The notes: generated by a model not told the origin, from the letters alone. 64,000 nt of DNA from Psychromonas sp. psych-6C06 (GCF_002835465.1 NZ_PIZM01000009.1:152481-216480), one strand, 5' to 3'; positions 38,285-47,935 are shown, counted from the first letter of the stretch. Translations and numbers: made by a program.

Positions 38285-41200
38285 TTATACCTCGTTGTCA
38301 TTCACTTTTAATAACAATGTCTCATCAAATTCTTTACGCTTTTGATGTGAACTTGCAATAAATGAGTAAATAACCGGCAAAATAAATAGGGTAAATAGGG
38401 TACCGATTGATAAGCCTGCTACGATCACAACACCGATCCCAAATCGACTTTCAGCGCCTGCCCCTGTTGCAAATAAAAGAGGAATAAGACCCGCAACCAT
38501 CGCCGCCGTTGTCATTAAAATTGGACGTAAACGAACGGTTGCTGCGCGTTTTACTGCCTCTATACGATCAACACCGTTATGTAGTTGTTCCTCTTTTGCA
38601 ACTTCTGCAATCAAAATACCATGCTTGGTGATTAGTCCAACGAGTGTGATCAACCCCACCTGAGTATAGATATTCATTGTTGCGGCCCCCCATGCGAGAG
38701 CAACCAAGGCTCCACTGATCGCTAATGGCACCGTCATTAGAATAACTAACGGATCGCGGATACTTTCAAACTGACTTGCTAGTACTAAGAAAATAATCAG
38801 TACTGCGAGTAAGAAGGTCATATAAAGTGCGCTGCCTTCAGTCACAAATTGACGTGCCTCACCTAAGTAATCGTGACGATAACCTTGAGGTAATTTAGTC
38901 GTGGATAACTCTTCAAAGAAGCTAATCGCATCACCCATTGCAAAGCCTGGGGCTAATACAGCGCCAATTGTTGCGCTATTTAGTTGATTAAAGTGAGGGA
39001 GCGAACGAGGCTCAGCCACGACATTAATATCAATGAGTTCGCTTAGTGGCAACATGTCACCATTTTTTGCTTTGACAAAAAAGGCGCCTAGCTTATCAGG
39101 TGATAAACGGTATTTACGCTCAACTTGTGCGATAACTTCATAGCTTCGGCCATCAAGGTCGATACGGTTTAGATAGCCGTCACTTAATAAAGTACCTAGT
39201 GTGATACCGATATCTTGCATCGTAACGCCATAAGCACCAGCTTTATCGCGATCTATACTGATATTCATCGTTGCAGAGTCAAAGGCGAGGTCTAACTCAG
39301 AATAAACAAAGTTAGGGTTTGCCTGTGTTGCTGCTAATACATCAGCTGCGATTTCAACTAAGCTTTCAAACGGGTTTGAAGTGGTGATAACAAACTGTAC
39401 TGGTAAACCACCTGATGAGCCTGGTAATTCAGGCATTTGGAAGGCTGTTGTTGCAACAGGCGCAATGGCATCAAAGTCATTTTTTAGGTTGGTTGACAGC
39501 TGTTTAGGATCAATATCACGCTGACTCCATGGTTTCATGATCGCGATACCAAATGCTTGGTTCGCATTAGGAACACCAGACATTGCTAAGCTACTTTGCA
39601 CTGAAGGTTGTTCTGAAATTCTTGCAGTGACTTCCTTCATGCTGTTTTCGATGTAATCTAAGTTGGCATTAGAAGGTGCCTTAGACATCATCATTAATGC
39701 CCCTTTATCTTCCGATGGTGCCAGCTCTGAAGGAATGAACTTAAACAAGAAAGGCAATGAAACAAATACCAAGATAGCAAATAAAATTACTGCAGGGCGA
39801 CGTACCATTAGCGTATCAAGTAGGCGCGAATAAGTGTTTGTTAAGCCTGTCAGTATTGTATCGACACCTTTTTCAAAGCGATTCGGTTGATGGTTACTTT
39901 TCAGCATCACACTACACATCATTGGTGAAAGTGTTAAAGCGACTAGCCCCGATACAAATACTGCTCCCGCGAGTGTTAATGCGAATTCAGTAAATAATGA
40001 ACCTGTAATACCGCCCATTAATGCAATTGGCGCATAAACAGCTGCTAAGGTGATGGTCATTGAGATAACAGGTACGGCAATCTCGCGTGTTCCAATAATT
40101 GCAGCTCTGAAGGGAGGTTCACCGGCTTTAATATGTCGATCCACATTCTCTACAACAACAATTGCATCATCAACAACCAGCCCGATTGCTAATACCATTG
40201 CTAAGAGAGTCATTAAATTGATGGTAAAACCAAACATCTGCATTACCACTAAAACACCAATTAGTGACAGTGGTATCGTGATGATCGGAATAACAACTGC
40301 TCGCCATGAACCTAAGAAAAGGATCATAACAACTAATACAATGAGACCTGCTTCACCAATTGTTTTAATTACCTCAGCGATAGACTCTTCAATGGCAATC
40401 GTTGAATCATAAAGTACATCCATCTTAATAGAGCTTGGATTGTTCTTTTGTAGATCCGGTAACATTTCACGTACGCCGGCAGTAATATCAAGAGGGTTTG
40501 CTGTGGGAGCTGCATCAATCGCAACCACAACAGCATCATTACCATTTGCCATCGCACGGTAAATATCATGACTTTTTTCCAAGGAAACCTTGGCGATATC
40601 CTGTAGACGAATTGTTTTACCATCTTCACGAGTTGCAACAATAAGGTTCTCTAACTCGTCAGCGGTCGAAACTTGTGTTTCTGTATTACCGTTAAAGAGT
40701 GTGTAATAGCCATTTGCTTGACCCGTTGCAGACTGAATATTGTTTGCCTGAAGTATTTGTACAACGTCCGTTGTGGTTAAGTTAAAGCCAGCCATGCGTT
40801 CAGGATCAAGCCAGATTCGCATTGCAAAAGCGGTACCGCCGTACAGGTTAACTTTTGCTACCCCGTTAATACTAAATAATTGTGGCTTGATAACTCGCTC
40901 AAGGTAGTCAGTGATCTGACTTGAATTAAGCTCTTCACTTGAGAATGAAATGTAAATAACAGATGTTGATGAGCCCGTACTCAAGTCTATTGTAGGGTCT
41001 TCTGCTTCACTTGGTAGCTGAGAGCGAACACTATTTACCTTCGCTAATATATCGGCAACCGCCCCATTGGGGTCTGTGTTTAGCTTCATATAAACTGTGA
41101 TGCTAGATACACCCATATAACTCTGTGAAGTCATAAAGTCGATATTGTCGGCCTGCGCAATTGCTTGCTCAATCGGTTGCGTGATAAAGCCTTGAATTAG

Positions 41201-41371
41201 ATCTGCGTTAGCACCGTAATAGCTGGTACTAACTGTGATTACGGTGTTAGTCATATTAGGGTATTCACGTACTTGCATCTTGCCAAGTGCTTGTAACCCT
41301 AACAGTACGATTAATAAGCTCAGTGATATTGCTAGTACTGGGCGTTTTATAAATGTATCTGTAAATTTCAT
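38285..41371 (-). CDS. RND multidrug efflux permease (HAE-1 family)
   Basis: The 1028-residue inner-membrane pump has the HAE-1 opening FIKRPVLAISLSLLIVLLGL, 12 membrane helices and the proton-relay Asp pair in helix 4 (LAIGLVVDDAIVVVENVDRHIKAG). Two large periplasmic porter loops and the TLFTLFILPVIYSFI ending are also present. It forms a tripartite pump with the adaptor encoded nine bases upstream and an outer-membrane channel that must be encoded elsewhere. Substrates cannot be predicted. It is probably repressed by the adjacent TetR. Confidence 0.95.
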   Translation of the reverse strand: MKFTDTFIKRPVLAISLSLLIVLLGLQALGKMQVREYPNMTNTVITVSTSYYGANADLIQGFITQPIEQAIAQADNIDFMTSQSYMGVSSITVYMKLNTDPNGAVADILAKVNSVRSQLPSEAEDPTIDLSTGSSTSVIYISFSSEELNSSQITDYLERVIKPQLFSINGVAKVNLYGGTAFAMRIWLDPERMAGFNLTTTDVVQILQANNIQSATGQANGYYTLFNGNTETQVSTADELENLIVATREDGKTIRLQDIAKVSLEKSHDIYRAMANGNDAVVVAIDAAPTANPLDITAGVREMLPDLQKNNPSSIKMDVLYDSTIAIEESIAEVIKTIGEAGLIVLVVMILFLGSWRAVVIPIITIPLSLIGVLVVMQMFGFTINLMTLLAMVLAIGLVVDDAIVVVENVDRHIKAGEPPFRAAIIGTREIAVPVISMTITLAAVYAPIALMGGITGSLFTEFALTLAGAVFVSGLVALTLSPMMCSVMLKSNHQPNRFEKGVDTILTGLTNTYSRLLDTLMVRRPAVILFAILVFVSLPFLFKFIPSELAPSEDKGALMMMSKAPSNANLDYIENSMKEVTARISEQPSVQSSLAMSGVPNANQAFGIAIMKPWSQRDIDPKQLSTNLKNDFDAIAPVATTAFQMPELPGSSGGLPVQFVITTSNPFESLVEIAADVLAATQANPNFVYSELDLAFDSATMNISIDRDKAGAYGVTMQDIGITLGTLLSDGYLNRIDLDGRSYEVIAQVERKYRLSPDKLGAFFVKAKNGDMLPLSELIDINVVAEPRSLPHFNQLNSATIGAVLAPGFAMGDAISFFEELSTTKLPQGYRHDYLGEARQFVTEGSALYMTFLLAVLIIFLVLASQFESIRDPLVILMTVPLAISGALVALAWGAATMNIYTQVGLITLVGLITKHGILIAEVAKEEQLHNGVDRIEAVKRAATVRLRPILMTTAAMVAGLIPLLFATGAGAESRFGIGVVIVAGLSIGTLFTLFILPVIYSFIASSHQKRKEFDETLLLKVNDNEV

Positions 41372-41379
41372 GATCAGCC

Positions 41380-42501
41380 CTACAGTGCTGGAATTTCAGC
41401 TGGTTTATTAAGAATATCAGACTCTACAATTGTCACACGCGCGCCATTGCTTAAGCGTACTTGGCCACTAGTCACAATGGTATCGCCATCGTTAAGTCCT
41501 GATAAAATGTGTACTTCACCATCAATGCTTTCGCCAAGCTTTACAATCTTTTGGTCGACTTGTTTAAAGGTGTCGCCTGATTCTGAAGTTTGATCGCTAA
41601 TAACGTAAACTGTTTCACCATATAGCGTATAGTTGATCGCTGTTTCTGGTACCGTAATCTGTTTTTCAATCGTTGGTAAAACAATATTAGCCTTAGCAAA
41701 CATCCCCGAACGTAGTTTATGATCTTGATTTGGAATATCTGCTTGAACTTGAATGACACCACTTTGGTAATTGACCGCGGGTTCGATAGCTGAAATGGTA
41801 CCTTCAAAGGTATTATCTGCTTGTGCATCTACAAAGATTTTCATTTTTTGCCCAATATAAATCTTATTGAGATCGTTTTGTGGAATAGTAAAACGCAGTT
41901 GCATACGGCTGATGTCTTCTAAGCGAACAATGTCGGTGCCATCTTTGAGGTATTCACCCATGAATACATTACGTAATCCGGCGATACCATCAAAAGGAGC
42001 GCGGATAATACGGCGACTAATCGTTGCTTGGTAGCTTTCGATTTGCCCTTGTAGAGCAAGTAAATCTGCTTCTGCACTATCTACTTGTCCCTGTGAGACT
42101 GAGCCTTTCTTAAACAATGAAACCATACGTTTGTAGTTACGTTCAACCGATGGTAAGCGTCCTTGAGAGGCTTTTAAGTTTGCTTCTTCAACTTCAGAGT
42201 CTAGATAAATAAGTGCATCACCCGATTTAAGTTGCTGACCTGAAACAAAATTAATTTTAACTACTTTACCAGATACTTCATTCGTAATTGTTACGCCTTG
42301 ATTAGGTTCAATAAAACCGATTGCACGAAGGTGAGGCGTCCAATCATGCAAAGATATATCTTTACCGGTTACTGGAAATTCAGGTATTGGTCGATTGGCC
42401 AGATATTCTTTGATTTTTTGTGCTTTGAACATATTAAATCCAATAACACTACCAAAAACTAGTACGGCTAATACGATTGCAGAAGCGATCCATTTTTTCA
42501 T
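41380..42501 (-). CDS. RND periplasmic adaptor (membrane fusion protein)
   Basis: The 373-residue protein has an N-terminal membrane anchor (about 5-25), a lipoyl/barrel-sandwich half (GKVVKINFVSGQQLKSGDALIYLD), an alpha-hairpin (about 110-160) and the second lipoyl half RRIIRAPFDGIAGLRNVFMGEYLK. A beta-barrel and a membrane-proximal domain follow. It links the RND permease to an outer-membrane factor. It starts 28 bp after the tetR gene on the same strand, so the three form one operon. Confidence 0.93.
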   Translation of the reverse strand: MKKWIASAIVLAVLVFGSVIGFNMFKAQKIKEYLANRPIPEFPVTGKDISLHDWTPHLRAIGFIEPNQGVTITNEVSGKVVKINFVSGQQLKSGDALIYLDSEVEEANLKASQGRLPSVERNYKRMVSLFKKGSVSQGQVDSAEADLLALQGQIESYQATISRRIIRAPFDGIAGLRNVFMGEYLKDGTDIVRLEDISRMQLRFTIPQNDLNKIYIGQKMKIFVDAQADNTFEGTISAIEPAVNYQSGVIQVQADIPNQDHKLRSGMFAKANIVLPTIEKQITVPETAINYTLYGETVYVISDQTSESGDTFKQVDQKIVKLGESIDGEVHILSGLNDGDTIVTSGQVRLSNGARVTIVESDILNKPAEIPAL

Positions 42502-42528
42502 TGTCTTACCTTAATAATTAATGTGTTG

Positions 42529-43110
42529 TTAAATAACATTGTTATGTTGCTTTTGAATAATATTCCATGATGCATCACGTACCTGCACCAATATTTTTTG
42601 ATCTATCTGTAAACGCTCTCGTAGTACTTTTTTTGCTAAGCTGATTGAGCTATCAAAACTAAGGGCAACCAGTGCAGGGAGTGGCCAATTATGAAAACGT
42701 TTGTCATCTATCCCTTTTTGATAAAATTCGATTAAGCGGTAAAAAGCCTCATCTTCGAAAAGTGTCGTTGTTGTTCTGTTAATGTGGGGGATGCAAAAGA
42801 GCATTTCTATCACGGTTAATCGTTGTGGATTGGTTAAGACAGCATTAAATGCATTCTCCCAAAGTAAGTCATACTTTTGTTTTTCATCAAGCGAATTTGA
42901 CCAACCATTAAAAATGGTTTTTGACGCCTCTAGATTAATAAACTTATGTAATTCAAGCATTAACTCTTCTTTACTATCAAAGTAACGGTAAATAGTGCCT
43001 GCCGCAATGCCTGCTGTATCAGCTAACACTTTCATAGATAGACCGTAAAAACCACGTTCTGCAAGTATTTCTTCTGCAGCTTCTAAAATCTTGATGTGCT
43101 TTGGCATCAT
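42529..43110 (-). CDS. TetR/AcrR-family repressor of the efflux operon
   Basis: This 193-residue regulator has an N-terminal HTH: AEEILAERGFYGLSMKVLADTAGIAAGTIYRYFDSKEEL (about 11-49), the TetR family signature. The C-terminal ligand domain is aromatic-rich. It is the first gene of the tetR-adaptor-permease operon and sits just downstream of a perfect 14-bp palindrome, so it probably represses its own operon until a drug or metabolite binds. Confidence 0.93.
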   Translation of the reverse strand: MMPKHIKILEAAEEILAERGFYGLSMKVLADTAGIAAGTIYRYFDSKEELMLELHKFINLEASKTIFNGWSNSLDEKQKYDLLWENAFNAVLTNPQRLTVIEMLFCIPHINRTTTTLFEDEAFYRLIEFYQKGIDDKRFHNWPLPALVALSFDSSISLAKKVLRERLQIDQKILVQVRDASWNIIQKQHNNVI

Positions 43111-43125
43111 TTCCTCAGAATAGTG

Positions 43126-43139
43126 AATGAACGTTCATT
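43126..43139. promoter_or_regulatory. TetR-type operator
   Basis: AATGAACGTTCATT is a perfect palindrome 15 bp before the tetR ATG and resembles operators of AcrR/NemR-like repressors. It lies between tetR and the divergent galE. Confidence 0.7.
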
Positions 43140-43234
43140 ATCGTTATTTAAAAGATTAATGCAATCGAAATTATAGCTATAATCTCAATTTGGCTATGTT
43201 AAAATTCATATATTTTTCATTTATTGGATAAGTT

Positions 43235-44251
43235 ATGACAATTTTAGTGACAGGCGGTGCCGGTTATATCGGTTCACATACAGTATTAGAGTTATTAACT
43301 TCAGGGCAACAAGTCGTGATTGTTGATAACTTATGTAATTCATCAAAAACATCTATTGCGCGTGTAGAAAAGATAACAGGTCAATCGTGTGTTTTTTATG
43401 AAGGTGATATTTTAGATAAAGCTTTTTTAGATGATGTTTTCAGTAAGCATGAAATTCAATCTGTCGTTCATTTTGCTGGATTAAAGGCGGTAGGTGAATC
43501 TGTTGTTAAGCCGATATTGTATTACCAAAATAATGTACAGGGCACTTTAACGTTATTAGATGCGATGGCTGATGCAGGCGTCTTTAATTTAGTATTTAGT
43601 TCATCGGCAACGGTTTATGGTGATCCGGCAAGTTTACCTATTCGTGAAAACTTTCCTGTCGGTGGTACAACCAACCCTTATGGCACTTCTAAGTTGATGG
43701 TCGAGATGGTGCTTCAAGATGTTGCTAAATCAGATCCACGCTGGTCATTTGTAATTTTACGCTACTTTAACCCTGTTGGAGCGCATATATCTGGCCTTAT
43801 TGGGGAAGATCCAAATGGTATTCCTAATAATTTATTACCTTATATATCACAAGTAGCTGTTGGTAAGCTTAAGGCATTAGCGGTATTTGGTGATGATTAT
43901 GAGACTACAGATGGTACTGGTGTTCGTGACTATATCCATGTAGTCGATCTTGCACTTGGGCACTTAAGAGCGCTAGATAAAATAAACACAACAACGGGCG
44001 TGAATATTTATAATCTTGGTACGGGCAATGGTTACTCTGTATTGGAGATGGTAAGTGCTTTTGAAGTCGCTAGCGGTAAGAAGATTGCTTATAACATTTC
44101 ACCAAGACGTGAAGGTGATATTGCAGCTTGTTATGCTGCTCCTGAGAAAGCATTAGCAGAACTAAGCTGGCAAGCAGAGCGAGGCTTGGATGAAATGATG
44201 CAAGATACGTGGCGCTGGCAATCTGAGAATCCAAATGGTTATGCGGAATAA
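43235..44251 (+). CDS. galE: UDP-glucose 4-epimerase
   Basis: This 338-residue extended SDR enzyme has the NAD motif [10 protein letters not shown] at the N-terminus, the [10 protein letters not shown] segment carrying the catalytic Ser/Thr, and the YxxxK pair in [11 protein letters not shown]. It also has the substrate-binding [29 protein letters not shown]. It interconverts UDP-glucose and UDP-galactose for galactose use and surface sugars. There are no other gal genes here. A terminator follows directly. Confidence 0.96.
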   Translation: MTILVTGGAGYIGSHTVLELLTSGQQVVIVDNLCNSSKTSIARVEKITGQSCVFYEGDILDKAFLDDVFSKHEIQSVVHFAGLKAVGESVVKPILYYQNNVQGTLTLLDAMADAGVFNLVFSSSATVYGDPASLPIRENFPVGGTTNPYGTSKLMVEMVLQDVAKSDPRWSFVILRYFNPVGAHISGLIGEDPNGIPNNLLPYISQVAVGKLKALAVFGDDYETTDGTGVRDYIHVVDLALGHLRALDKINTTTGVNIYNLGTGNGYSVLEMVSAFEVASGKKIAYNISPRREGDIAACYAAPEKALAELSWQAERGLDEMMQDTWRWQSENPNGYAE

Positions 44252-44255
44252 CCAC

Positions 44256-44287
44256 AAAGCTAAAGACTAAAAAGCATTTAGCTTTTT
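44256..44287 (+). terminator. terminator of galE
   Basis: AAAGCTAAA (44256-44264) pairs with TTTAGCTTT (44277-44285), followed by TT. It touches the left end of the MITE-like repeat. Confidence 0.75.
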
Positions 44288-44448
44288 ATACCAATTTCGC
44301 TAATATAGTGATTAAGTATTACGCAGGAAAAAGGAGTTAGTTCAAGGCGAAAATTGATGCAAATGGTTGTTCCCTTTGCGAAATTTTTAACGCTGAAATA
44401 GCTTCTTTTAACCAGTAAGATTGATCAGTTATTTAGTGGATTTGGTAT
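44288..44448. mobile_element. MITE-like non-coding repeat with ATACCAA ends
   Basis: This 161-bp AT-rich segment begins ATACCAATTT and ends with TTTGGTAT, giving short terminal inverted repeats. The interior contains ACGCAGGAAAAAGGAGTTAG and GTTCAAGGCG. From memory this resembles a miniature element scattered in marine Vibrionaceae and Alteromonadales; I cannot verify that here. It has no coding capacity and sits between galE and tusA. Confidence 0.55.
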
Positions 44449-44454
44449 TAGTCT

Positions 44455-44691
44455 TTATGTGCCTTTTTTAATAACATATCGGTAGGGAAGTTGCTCAATG
44501 TGACTCTCTAATAGCTGATGATCCATAAAGCGACAGAAGCTAGGTATATCACGTGTTGTTGCAGGATCATCGGCAATCACCTCTAATTGCTCACCAGGTT
44601 GCATCTTTCTCACTGTTTTTCGAATCATCATCACAGGCTCTGGACAACGAAGGCCAAGTGTATCAAGTGTTTTGAAATTGTCATTGGACAT
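44455..44691 (-). CDS. tusA: sulfur carrier protein TusA
   Basis: This 78-residue protein has the family core [22 protein letters not shown], in which the Cys of the CPxP motif carries the persulfide. TusA takes sulfur from IscS and passes it to TusBCD-E for 2-thiolation of tRNA wobble uridine. The length and N-terminus match the E. coli protein. Confidence 0.95.
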   Translation of the reverse strand: MSNDNFKTLDTLGLRCPEPVMMIRKTVRKMQPGEQLEVIADDPATTRDIPSFCRFMDHQLLESHIEQLPYRYVIKKGT

Positions 44692-44773
44692 TAAAATTAC
44701 TCTGTAATAAAGGCTGGTTTTTTAAGTCTAAAAAACTCTAAAAAGGTTAATAAAATATTACTAAGCTTAACTT

Positions 44774-44789
44774 TGTGATCTAAATCATA
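44774..44789. promoter_or_regulatory. CRP-like site between tusA and the 56-aa membrane protein gene
   Basis: TGTGATCTAAATCATA matches the CRP consensus core TGTGATCTAGATCACA at 14 of 16 positions. It lies 15 bp before the small gene's ATG (too close to activate it) and 83 bp before the tusA start on the other strand, where activation would be possible. Confidence 0.5.
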
Positions 44790-44804
44790 TTCTAAGGTGG
44801 GCTT

Positions 44805-44975
44805 ATGTTTCAAGTTAATCATCGTATTTATATTTATTTAGCTATTTTAATCAGTACTACTTTGATCCCTATTTTTCCCTTTGTATATATTCAGCCAAGT
44901 GCTTGGCCGATGGCGATGTTAATGGCATCGGTGGCACTCTGGATTGAGATTAATGATCGCACTCCCCCTAAGTAA
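44805..44975 (+). CDS. small membrane protein of 56 residues
   Basis: An ATG at 44805 with AAGGTGG six bases upstream opens a frame of 56 codons, [20 protein letters not shown] and so on, ending in EINDRTPPK. It has two hydrophobic helices (about 8-29 and 35-48) separated by YIQPSAWP and a charged tail. No family is recognised. The good ribosome site and sensible topology favour a real gene; it runs convergently toward the LytTR gene, 21 bp from its stop. Confidence 0.6.
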   Translation: MFQVNHRIYIYLAILISTTLIPIFPFVYIQPSAWPMAMLMASVALWIEINDRTPPK

Positions 44976-44996
44976 TACTTGGTTAAATACTAAGGC

Positions 44997-47789
44997 TCAT
45001 TCAAACCAGTGCGGGAAGTTTTCTTTTAATAAAGGGATATAAGCACGTGCAATTGGTAAGCGTTCACCATCTAATTCTATCTCATATTTTATTTTACTGA
45101 GCTGTACAATACGTAAAACTTTACGTGGGTTAACTAAGTAAGAACGATGAATTTGTAGCAGGCTTTCATCTTTGAAGTAGAGTTTTATATTTTTAAGGCG
45201 CAATGAAAGGTAAATAGTATCTCTGTTATCGCAGACTATACCGCTGTAACCTTTATCTGCTTGAATATATTTTATGTGGTCTTTCTGCGAAGCGATTTCA
45301 TAAAGCTCTGCTAGTAGTTGTGGTTCTTTTGCAAGTTCACTGATCTGTTTACGCATCATTTGGATCTGTGCAACTAAGCTTTGAAAGTAAGCGACATCCT
45401 CATCTTGTAATGGCTCTTTGGTACGAAGCTCAAAACGGTACTGTGCTAGCGAAGAGGGTGATAGCTCTAATACCTCGGACATATCATCGCTTTCTGTTGA
45501 TGTATGTTGGTGAAGAACATTTTGTCCTTCATAAACGGTGACATTAAGTGATTTATCATCGTTAACAAATAGTTCAAATGCGGCAGCAATAAGCTCTTTT
45601 ATATCGGTTAACTTTTCTGCTTGTAAACTAAAACTTTGTAAACTCATTAAGCGGTTATGCTCATGATTACTAGTAATAGGCTGTTTTTCTTGTACCTCTT
45701 CCTTCTGCTCTGATGGCTCAATTTTTATCGTAGGATCACCATTTTCTTCTACATTAAGTAATAACGCGTTATGGTCTTGTATTTTTTCATTGGTACTCGG
45801 TAAGCCAATAAAAAAGATGCCATGGTGGTTGGTACTTTGGAAGGAGATGCTTGAGCCAAGCATACTGGCGCATCGTTTTATCGCTTGTAAAGTCTGCTTT
45901 TGATGTACCGTTTCACTGTTGTTATGTTTATGCTCTTTGATCTCAAAACCACTGAGGGCACCTTGCTGTATTGTTTTTATCTGTAGGATAGTATTTTTAG
46001 GGTTACGCTGTGCAAGGTAGGAAAGAAGTAAAATGAACAGTTGTTGTAAATAACTTTGATCAACATGCACATTTTTTAGAGGTTGTGATATATCTAAACT
46101 AATCGTGATACTTTTTTCTTTTAATTCCGGAAACACAATTTTAATCGCATTTTGAAAAATAGTGAGTGGAGCCAATGCTTCTGGCTTTGGCAAGCTTGAG
46201 CTATCCGCTAAGGTTGTTTCATGAAGCAATTGGTGCACTAGCTGGTTGAGCTGATCACTTTGGCATTTTACATTTTCTAGCTTTTGCTCTGTTTCAGGTG
46301 TTAGCGGTAATGTTTTTTTATCAATTTGACTAGAAAGTGATTGGATACCTTGAAGTGGTGTTTCAATATGTTGAAGCTGTGAACGCACTTTAATATATTG
46401 TGCTTTATCATCTGCATCTTCTTGTTCTTCACTGCGTTGTTTAAAACGCCAATAGATTGTTAGTGCAATACCCATTATAAGGAAGAAGAGGGTAATAAGT
46501 ACTTTTGCTTTGTGTGTCGTATAAAATGAGTGTAATTGATAGTAGAAGGCTTGTAGTGGATAAAACTGTGCGTATATTTTACTTAATAAAGAGTCAGGCC
46601 CTTTTAAATCGTTATGTATTTGACGTAATCCAATACCGCTGTAATGGTTACTTTTAATATAATCAATTTTATGCGCGATTGAATCTTTGTCTTCAAAAGT
46701 GATGAAGTGTCCATCAAACTTTTCAGGATTATATAGCCAATGCATCTTCGCATCATTATCCCAATACTTCTGATAGCCTTTTGTTGCCATAAATCCTATT
46801 AAGTAGTCTTGTGTGTATAGCCCTGTTCGACCACTATTTGCTGAATCCCAAGTTCCCCATGACACCTTTTTGGCTTTTTGAAACAAACCATTATTTTGAT
46901 TTTTTACACCATTCCAGCCTGTGGCAAAGGAAGATATATTAAGGATCAGTTTATCGGGTGCTACGTTGTGTTGCTCATATTGCGCTAAAATACTATCAAA
47001 GCTACCGACTTCCATTTTCTTTTCAAGTAACTGTTTTTCATGTTCAGAAGACAGTGATAAGGGGGCTAAATGGTTACTGTTTTTTTCCCAATATCCATGA
47101 ATGTAGTTGGTGGGCACACTGAAATAGTCTAAATAATGCTGTGCTTTATCCATGTCCCAGCTTCCTTGAAATTTAGGCTTTGCTGAGGGGGTGATCATTA
47201 AGGTGTAGTGCTGTTTATCCTGCATACTACCGATATCAAGTACTTCTCTTAACTCTTCTAATAGTAAATTTAAATTTTCAGGATCTTCAGATCGACTTGC
47301 GCCTTTAATTGGTGCTGGCCAGTCTATTTCAATACCATCCATGCGATATTCACGAATAAACTGCAGTGCTGAAAGTGCAAAGTGGTTTCGTAGTTTAGGT
47401 GACGCTGCAATGTCAGAAAAGTATTCGGCACGTCCCCATCCACCGATTGAGATAATAGTTTGCAGGTTTGGGTGTTCCTGCTTTGCTTTATAAAGTTCGC
47501 CTAGGCTACCTTGAAAGGGGATTTTCTTAGGGTCATTATCTGGGTAACTATGGTTTATATCGGCGTATTCATCACTGACAACAACATTATATTCCGCATC
47601 AATAGCGGCACTTTGGTAAACGATATGTGTTGCTTGTTGAAAGGGAATATCTCGAATGTGGTAATTAGGGCCATAAATTGCCCACTGCTTGTAATAAACA
47701 AAAACGTTATCTTGTTGATGGGTGTGTTGATCGGCAAAGACCGATTGTGACAGGATAACACTAAATAGTAGAAATAGGCGAGATAACAC
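44997..47789 (-). CDS. membrane-bound GH18-like sensor fused to degenerate kinase and LytTR DNA-binding domain
   Basis: The 930-residue protein, from a GTG start, has a signal peptide (cleaved about residue 19) and a periplasmic GH18 chitinase-like barrel (about 28-395). The barrel has SIGGWG (114-119), but the active motif reads DGIEIDWP (151-158), so the catalytic Glu is Pro. A membrane helix (about 429-446) and a HisKA-like helix follow, in which LQHIETPLQG (472-481) has Gln at the phospho-acceptor position. An ATPase-like region without N-box Asn (ILLLSYLAQRN, 586-596) and a GAF-like segment (about 715-815) precede a C-terminal LytTR domain (about 836-930; LLQIHRSYLVNP). It probably senses chitin-type sugars and binds DNA directly from the membrane. 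No chitin genes are adjacent. Confidence 0.85.
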   Translation of the reverse strand: MLSRLFLLFSVILSQSVFADQHTHQQDNVFVYYKQWAIYGPNYHIRDIPFQQATHIVYQSAAIDAEYNVVVSDEYADINHSYPDNDPKKIPFQGSLGELYKAKQEHPNLQTIISIGGWGRAEYFSDIAASPKLRNHFALSALQFIREYRMDGIEIDWPAPIKGASRSEDPENLNLLLEELREVLDIGSMQDKQHYTLMITPSAKPKFQGSWDMDKAQHYLDYFSVPTNYIHGYWEKNSNHLAPLSLSSEHEKQLLEKKMEVGSFDSILAQYEQHNVAPDKLILNISSFATGWNGVKNQNNGLFQKAKKVSWGTWDSANSGRTGLYTQDYLIGFMATKGYQKYWDNDAKMHWLYNPEKFDGHFITFEDKDSIAHKIDYIKSNHYSGIGLRQIHNDLKGPDSLLSKIYAQFYPLQAFYYQLHSFYTTHKAKVLITLFFLIMGIALTIYWRFKQRSEEQEDADDKAQYIKVRSQLQHIETPLQGIQSLSSQIDKKTLPLTPETEQKLENVKCQSDQLNQLVHQLLHETTLADSSSLPKPEALAPLTIFQNAIKIVFPELKEKSITISLDISQPLKNVHVDQSYLQQLFILLLSYLAQRNPKNTILQIKTIQQGALSGFEIKEHKHNNSETVHQKQTLQAIKRCASMLGSSISFQSTNHHGIFFIGLPSTNEKIQDHNALLLNVEENGDPTIKIEPSEQKEEVQEKQPITSNHEHNRLMSLQSFSLQAEKLTDIKELIAAAFELFVNDDKSLNVTVYEGQNVLHQHTSTESDDMSEVLELSPSSLAQYRFELRTKEPLQDEDVAYFQSLVAQIQMMRKQISELAKEPQLLAELYEIASQKDHIKYIQADKGYSGIVCDNRDTIYLSLRLKNIKLYFKDESLLQIHRSYLVNPRKVLRIVQLSKIKYEIELDGERLPIARAYIPLLKENFPHWFE

Positions 47790-47893
47790 GTTGGATCCAA
47801 AATGAAGCGACAGATAAGCTTTATTATAGGGGAACTACAAATTAGCTGTAAATGTTTGCCTATGATTGATGCCGTGTTTAGTGAGCTGGGTAG

Positions 47894-47928
47894 TTTTTAG
47901 CTCAGCAGTTAGTCTACTGAGCTAAAAA
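47894..47928. terminator. 12-bp perfect hairpin after ppc
   Basis: TTTTTAGCTCAG (47894-47905) and CTGAGCTAAAAA (47917-47928) pair perfectly around an 11-base loop, eight bases past the ppc stop. The A/T ends of the stem can serve as the T-run, so termination of ppc is likely. Confidence 0.7.
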
Positions 47929-47935
47929 GAAGTAC

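Noticed and set aside
40050..40412. 120-codon plus-strand frame inside the RND permease gene
   Set aside because: Antisense shadow of the permease helices; no ribosome site or family.
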